From NCBI GenBank assembly GCA_937916085.1, contig CALGGO010000004.1, forward strand, positions 75,522 to 139,521: 64,000 bases of DNA, read 5' to 3'. The notes beneath the pieces are model-generated. The model was not told the DNA's origin. It saw nothing but the letters and a program-made list of their open reading frames with translations, and made no database searches. This document shows, in pieces, positions 59,613-64,000 of the stretch (its first letter is position 1; each line of letters begins with the position of its first letter). The translations under genes and the position numbers were made by a program. The stretch comes from an uncultured Prevotellaceae bacterium. GTDB lineage: Bacteria; Bacteroidota; Bacteroidia; Bacteroidales; Muribaculaceae.

Positions 59613-60844
59613 AAATCTTTAACTTTTGAAATGATGTCTTCATAAATTTCAATAAGCCTTTTGCCCAATTCTTCAGGATTGTGTCTTTCCTTTGAAACCA
59701 TCAATTCATTTGTAGACAAGCGTTCCATTTTCTCTCTAGACTCTTTTAGTCCTATTAATGTAAATGCCAGTGTATGTGGTTCGTTGTATGGGTATAAAAT
59801 GCCTGTCTCCCCATCTTGAACTATTTGTGGTATACCGCCAACGTATGTTGCTACAACCGGGCAACCTATCAACTGGGCCTCGCAAAGAGAATTTGGTGAA
59901 TTGTCAATGATTGAAGGGTGAACATAAATATCAGCATTTGCTAATTCACATGCTATATCTTGTGCGGAAATCATACCAAGCAGTTTTATGTTCACATCTT
60001 CATGCCGGATATCATTTGACTTCTCGAATTTTAAGAATCGAGCAATGTTTCCAGCAACTCTCCATTCAAAGTCAACTCCTAATTCTTTAAGAATTTTAGC
60101 CGTGAGCAGAACCATACTATTTCCTTTCAGTGAACCAGCCGATGTTATAGTGACTATTCGCATTTTTTTGCCAGGGTGATATACCCATTTATTAGGACAA
60201 TTGTATATTTCAGGCCGTATGGCTTCAGGACAATAAAAGTATGTTGAACCAGGAGAAAAATATTTCACTATATCTTTATCCCAGTTGGTTCGTCCCATGA
60301 AATAATGGTTGGTTGTCATAATATCACGCTCTATCTCCTCACGGTGCTTTTGATACGATTTAAGAAACCTTCGCTGAAGGTAACTTCGAGGATGAAGCAT
60401 GTTGTTTATAAATGAAATCTTAGGTCTCTGAACAAATTTAGCTGACAAATCGTATATATTGACAAAACCCTGCATGTGAATAACCACAGGTATATTTATC
60501 GATTGGCTAATGAGTCCCCAATTCCATTCAGAACCAAAGCAATGAATAATATCGGGCTTGAAGTCCTCAATGACTTTGACCAACAATGGTTTTTTCAAAT
60601 ACCAGTTGTCATTACCATTAAATTTCATTTTCAAAACATCTCGGAATGTGCGGCTTATATTGATTGGATAATAAGTCACATTGTCACGTACGACTTTAAA
60701 CTTATCGTCATTGTATTCGAAAGTGATGCCCAACTGTATATCTGGACAATAGTCGCGTACAATCCTCTCAAGAGAGGCTATCCATCCACCTTCTTTAGTT
60801 TCATCATAAAGTGATGGTGTTATTGCCATCCAAAGAACTCTCAT
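59609..60844 (-). CDS. Glycosyltransferase family 4
   Basis: 411 residues from ATG 60844, which gives MRVLWMAITPSLYDETKEGG and a 7-nt gap to the upstream gene; an in-frame ATG at 60874 would overlap it. PDIIHCFGSEWNWGLISQ in the acceptor domain, IVTITSAGSLKGNSMVLLTA and ADIYVHPSIIDNSPNSLCEA in the donor domain, with VGGIPQIVQDGETGILYPY after it, identify GT4. The DNSPNSLCEAQ variant of the E-x7-E motif is typical of one Bacteroidetes branch. Confidence 0.88.
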   Translation of the reverse strand: MRVLWMAITPSLYDETKEGGWIASLERIVRDYCPDIQLGITFEYNDDKFKVVRDNVTYYPINISRTFRDVLKMKFNGNDNWYLKKPLLVKVIEDFKPDIIHCFGSEWNWGLISQSINIPVVIHMQGFVNIYDLSAKFVQRPKISFINNMLHPRSYLQRRFLKSYQKHREEIERDIMTTNHYFMGRTNWDKDIVKYFSPGSTYFYCPEAIRPEIYNCPNKWVYHPGKKMRIVTITSAGSLKGNSMVLLTAKILKELGVDFEWRVAGNIARFLKFEKSNDIRHEDVNIKLLGMISAQDIACELANADIYVHPSIIDNSPNSLCEAQLIGCPVVATYVGGIPQIVQDGETGILYPYNEPHTLAFTLIGLKESREKMERLSTNELMVSKERHNPEELGKRLIEIYEDIISKVKDL

Positions 60845-60851
60845 CTGTCTA

Positions 60852-62039
60852 TTATTTATTATTAGATTGAACAATTACTTTATCAATAAGTTGCTCCCAC
60901 TGAGGACCTATATTTTCAATAATAAATTCGTGTGATTTTTTTGCAGCAGCTATTGCCATGCTTTGACGCAAGTCAAAATTGTTGAAAAGCTCTAACAGTT
61001 TTTGAACGTACATCTTTATATTGAAAGGGGTTATTAAATAACCGTTGATGCCATTATCAATAATGTCGCACACAGATGCATAACTGTTGAATGCAATTGG
61101 CACACACCCCATAGACATGGCTTCAACTAAAGTAAGTCCCCATCCTTCAAAAATTGATGTCATTAAATAGACTGAAGCTCTTCTTAACCAAGAATTAACA
61201 TCTTTTTGATATCCAACAAGTTTAACTCGAAATAACCCATGCTCTCTGATAAAGTTTTCAATTGTGACACGTTCAGGTCCATCACCTACTATAAGCAGTT
61301 TCCATTTTTTGTCTTCTTTCTCAACCAACTGCCAGATTCTCAAAAGGTTGCAAATTCCTTTTTCACTCACAAGCCGTGAGACAAACACACATGTTTTCTC
61401 TTTGATTTCAATGTTAACTAATTCTGTTTTGACTGTTAGAGGGTTATATATAGCATCTAGCTTTGATGTGCTATGCATCATGGCAATTCTTTTGAATGTA
61501 CAAAAAAAACGCGGTGACAACATCACATAAGCATCACTAATCTTGTAGATAAGGCGGTGCCTCCGTCTTGTCTTGAGGTAAAGTCTTGCCCAACGATAAG
61601 GATACAGCATTTTGAAAACAACAAAGTCGTGTAAATTGTTGATTGGATGCATATAGTGTTCAAAACTCAAAGCTTTGAGATAGCAATCAGGAGTATTGTG
61701 CTCAACAGCGATAATAGGAATGTCTCTATTAATTTGAAATAATGGCACTGCGTTAAAATAGCAGTCTTGGAAAATAATCACATCGGGGCGCAAAAGCACC
61801 ATGACCTGCTGCAAAAAAATGGTATTATCAGGGTCAGCTGGATTCTTACCATGTGGCATAATTCTCAAGTTCACATGTTCAGAGAGTTCTGATAGGAGTT
61901 CGTCTTCATGTTCGCCATAATGCGACACGATACTCACATTCCACCCTAAACGCTCAGCAAAATAGTTGGCAAGGATAGTGGTAACTTTCTCAATACCACC
62001 GTAGGCAGGATAACGCCACAAATAAAAGAGTATATTCAT
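60852..62039 (-). CDS. Glycosyltransferase family 4
   Basis: 395 residues. MNILFYLWRYPAYGGIEKVT opens with the glycine-rich GT4 loop; PDVIIFQDCYFNAVPLFQ, CVFVSRLVSEKGICNLLRIW, IVGDGPERVTIENFI and TSIFEGWGLTLVEAMSMGCV follow in order. It starts 1 nt after the flippase stop, so the two are tightly coupled. Donor unknown. Confidence 0.9.
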   Translation of the reverse strand: MNILFYLWRYPAYGGIEKVTTILANYFAERLGWNVSIVSHYGEHEDELLSELSEHVNLRIMPHGKNPADPDNTIFLQQVMVLLRPDVIIFQDCYFNAVPLFQINRDIPIIAVEHNTPDCYLKALSFEHYMHPINNLHDFVVFKMLYPYRWARLYLKTRRRHRLIYKISDAYVMLSPRFFCTFKRIAMMHSTSKLDAIYNPLTVKTELVNIEIKEKTCVFVSRLVSEKGICNLLRIWQLVEKEDKKWKLLIVGDGPERVTIENFIREHGLFRVKLVGYQKDVNSWLRRASVYLMTSIFEGWGLTLVEAMSMGCVPIAFNSYASVCDIIDNGINGYLITPFNIKMYVQKLLELFNNFDLRQSMAIAAAKKSHEFIIENIGPQWEQLIDKVIVQSNNK

Positions 62040-62040
62040 T

Positions 62041-63591
62041 TTACTGTTTTGACAATCGTTTGAGAATCATGCGTCGGGAGAGTTCCCGCATATTAGGGTT
62101 GATTATCATAAAACCAGCAGCAGTCAGAACAAAATTCATACAAGCAAACAGGCAACTTCCTGCAATCCAATTGTACCAGCCCTGTGATATCCAATCACGA
62201 GAAAAAATCATTTCTGAAGCATATCGAGCAACGAAATATCCAACAAAAGTGGGTAGGATGTTCAACAAGAACAGAAACCAATAGCGAATCACAGGCAGAT
62301 GCATACCATAGCGGAACAACAACACTGGTTTCCAAATATAAATGACAAGTCCGGTAGATAGGATTGGTCCCATTATAACACCTTCAAGTCCCCAAAGACT
62401 ACCAAAAAATATGGAAGAACCTATTAGTATTGCCGACTCAACAATAGGAGCCCAAATATCAAAAAACAAACCATAACCTGCAATAAACTGGTCGGTAGCG
62501 AGTCTGTAAAGAGCCAAATAACACTGAAGACAAATCAAAAATACGATCAAGTTTGACATTTCGTACTCTGTACCCAACCACACACACACAAAGGGTGTAA
62601 TAAGATAATATATACACGTTGAAAAAAAACCTGCCACAAAAGCGTTGATGCCTAAAATTCCGTTATATGTGCTTAAAATTTTTTTGGAATCGCCCTCAGC
62701 AATGAGACTGCCGATTCCGGCATTGGTACTGTTTAGAATGCCGCTTAAGAAATTACGAATTTTATCGCTAACAATTGTGTAGTTTGTGTAGAGTGTGACT
62801 GATGTAAGCGAACTAAAAGCATATATAAGAATTGGCATCGTCTGAAACTGAACAAATGAACCGATGCGATGAAAGAAAATCTGCTTAATATATCGTGTTA
62901 TTTCAGGATACTTCTTAAAGACCCTTCGACCTAACTTTACATCAGATTGAAGCCATGGATAAACTTTGTTTACTCGCCAGCGTAGAATAAAAGAATATAC
63001 AATACCCCGGACAATTTCAATACTCAAATAAAGCGTAAAACTCTTGAGATGCAGGGCCAATATCATCTGGATTATAGCAGTACCACTAGAAACAATTTGG
63101 TGGTAACCTGTTACCTCATAATTACGCTGATCGGCTGAAAGCAAAGTCATTCGGTAGTTGACGAAGTAGCTTAAAAGCGATGCGAATAAAAATGCGGCAT
63201 AACCAAAGTAGATAGTGAACCATGGCAGTGTTGTATTGGCGAAAATAAGCGGTAGGAAGAATGCCAAAACAACTCCAGCGCCTAAAATTACGTATCCAAC
63301 GATGCGGTAAAGATAACCGAACACCGATATAAGTTCATTGATTTTGTTTTTATCACCATCGAAAAGCGGTTTGTAAAGTAGAAAAGCAATAGCGGTGCCA
63401 ATACCCAAATCTGCCAGGTTTAGAAAACTTAGAAGGCTCGACACCGTAGTCGTATATCCCATGAATTCTTTACCAAGGCAATCCAAGAACACTTTGCGTG
63501 TAAAAAAGGAAACAACAAGAGATACCAAATAGCATATCAGATTGACTCTGACGTTTAAAATACTCTTCTTTGTCCTTGAATCTCCTTTCAT
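62041..63591 (-). CDS. Polysaccharide flippase, MOP superfamily (Wzx-like)
   Basis: 516 residues, about 14 hydrophobic segments. NVRVNLICYLVSLVVSFFTR is the first helix; FLDCLGKEFMGYTTTVSSLL follows, as in the flippases of Bacteroides capsule clusters. The C-terminus is basic (ELSRRMILKRLSKQ). It is the only flippase in the second cluster and should export that cluster's repeat unit. A 125-bp A+T-rich gap separates it from the cupin gene upstream; no consensus promoter is seen there, so it may belong to a longer transcript. Confidence 0.9.
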   Translation of the reverse strand: MKGDSRTKKSILNVRVNLICYLVSLVVSFFTRKVFLDCLGKEFMGYTTTVSSLLSFLNLADLGIGTAIAFLLYKPLFDGDKNKINELISVFGYLYRIVGYVILGAGVVLAFFLPLIFANTTLPWFTIYFGYAAFLFASLLSYFVNYRMTLLSADQRNYEVTGYHQIVSSGTAIIQMILALHLKSFTLYLSIEIVRGIVYSFILRWRVNKVYPWLQSDVKLGRRVFKKYPEITRYIKQIFFHRIGSFVQFQTMPILIYAFSSLTSVTLYTNYTIVSDKIRNFLSGILNSTNAGIGSLIAEGDSKKILSTYNGILGINAFVAGFFSTCIYYLITPFVCVWLGTEYEMSNLIVFLICLQCYLALYRLATDQFIAGYGLFFDIWAPIVESAILIGSSIFFGSLWGLEGVIMGPILSTGLVIYIWKPVLLFRYGMHLPVIRYWFLFLLNILPTFVGYFVARYASEMIFSRDWISQGWYNWIAGSCLFACMNFVLTAAGFMIINPNMRELSRRMILKRLSKQ

Positions 63592-63716
63592 GAGAAATCT
63601 TAAATTGTATTAATCAATGAAATGGTTGAGATGATTATAGTTTACGTCTTAAGTTACGATTATTGTTGGATTTCATGTTGGTCAGTCATTCAGTTAGCCT
63701 GAAATTCGTCTTTAAT

Positions 63717-64000
63717 TTAAACCGTATAATCATAGTTCTGGCGTTCTATATCTTCTTCACTAAGTATTGAGCCAATTTGAGTCTCAACTATCGTCAGTTT
63801 GGTTTCTGCCTTTATTGTGTGTAGCTGGAGTTTCTTGATAAGAACAGTATCGCCACGCTTGACAACAGTCTTTTCTCCATCTATAATAATCTCGCCTTCG
63901 CCATCTACTATAGTCCAATATTCATCGCGGTGGAAATGGCGCTGGTAGCTGATGCTCTTTCCTGCTTCAAGTACAAGTTCCTTTGTTAATGCGCTGACTC
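63717..64000 (-). CDS. Cupin-domain protein, 3' end (type II mannose-6-phosphate isomerase C-terminal-like)
   Basis: The last 94 codons of a minus-strand gene that enters from the right edge; stop TAA at 63719-63717. The peptide contains LVLEAGKSISYQRHFHRDEYW, split by me as LVLEAGKSISYQ then RHFHRDEYWTIVDGEGEI, followed by VVKRGDTVLIKKLQLHTI. The H-F-H-R-x-E-x-W and G-D-x-x-x-I-x-x-x-x-x-H patterns are the two cupin motifs of the C-terminal domain found in mannose-1-phosphate guanylyltransferase/PMI proteins (ManC type) and in related stand-alone cupins. A GDP-mannose role is possible, but the upstream part is outside the window. Confidence 0.75.
   Translation of the reverse strand, partial: VSALTKELVLEAGKSISYQRHFHRDEYWTIVDGEGEIIIDGEKTVVKRGDTVLIKKLQLHTIKAETKLTIVETQIGSILSEEDIERQNYDYTV

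Overview
The window is a chromosomal segment from a member of the Bacteroidales, most likely a gut or rumen Muribaculaceae/Prevotellaceae-type organism. Evidence: the promoters I can read have the Bacteroidetes form (TTTG, 19-20 bp, TAnnTTTG); the primary sigma factor is the short 285-residue type; the phosphofructokinase is the long PPi-dependent form; and Wza, Wzc, RsfS, FtsH, HflX and OmpA look like their Bacteroidales counterparts. The species cannot be named from the sequence. No rRNA, tRNA, CRISPR array or transposase gene was found.

Layout. (1) 1-1976: the 5' end of an unknown minus-strand gene, then PPi-dependent phosphofructokinase. (2) 2323-23564: first surface-polysaccharide region. 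It holds two plus-strand Wzx-type flippases, a cytidylyltransferase / asparagine-synthase-like / LicD operon, a lone GT2, and a long minus-strand operon running wza, wzc, wecC-type dehydrogenase, two EpsG/Wzy-like polymerases, two glycosyltransferases, an AAC(3)-fold acyltransferase, a polysaccharide deacetylase, an alpha/alpha-barrel protein, a wrecked MBOAT acyltransferase gene, an SGNH-like protein and a WecG/TagA-type transferase. (3) 23979-39704: a mostly housekeeping block with groES-groEL, two tandem paralogous MFS transporters, rsfS-ftsH, a small secreted barrel protein, pepD, a 56-residue membrane protein, an OmpH/Skp lipoprotein, hflX, an OmpA-family protein, the primary sigma factor and a YbjQ/UPF0145 protein. 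(4) 39842-63591: second surface-polysaccharide cluster, all on the minus strand. It has a flippase, six GT4-type and two GT2-type transferases, a GINT1-like protein, a LicD protein, a short-chain dehydrogenase, a cytidylyltransferase-oxidoreductase fusion, an acyltransferase-3, a polymerase, an initiating sugar-phosphate transferase, and an unusual run of ATP-grasp ligase, opine-type dehydrogenase, cobalamin-binding mutase-like protein and DegT aminotransferase. (5) 63717-64000: the 3' end of a cupin gene.

How it works together. Each polysaccharide region carries genes for making activated precursors, assembling a repeat unit on a lipid carrier, flipping it, polymerising it and decorating it. 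Region 2 adds Wza/Wzc export and length control. The most unusual biochemistry is the B12-protein / opine dehydrogenase / ATP-grasp set (41073-45225), which I infer makes an amino-acid- or opine-like substituent, and the two separate cytidylyltransferase-plus-LicD sets, which suggest phospho-alditol or related phosphodiester decorations.

The second theme is repeat-driven remodelling of these clusters: three GC-rich palindromic repeats inserted in frame inside coding genes, a GxxExxY gene bounded by about 33-bp inverted repeats, a 175-bp nested inverted-repeat element, phrase-like intergenic repeats, and three decayed genes (MBOAT, acetyltransferase, GT2 remnant) whose lesions can be read directly.
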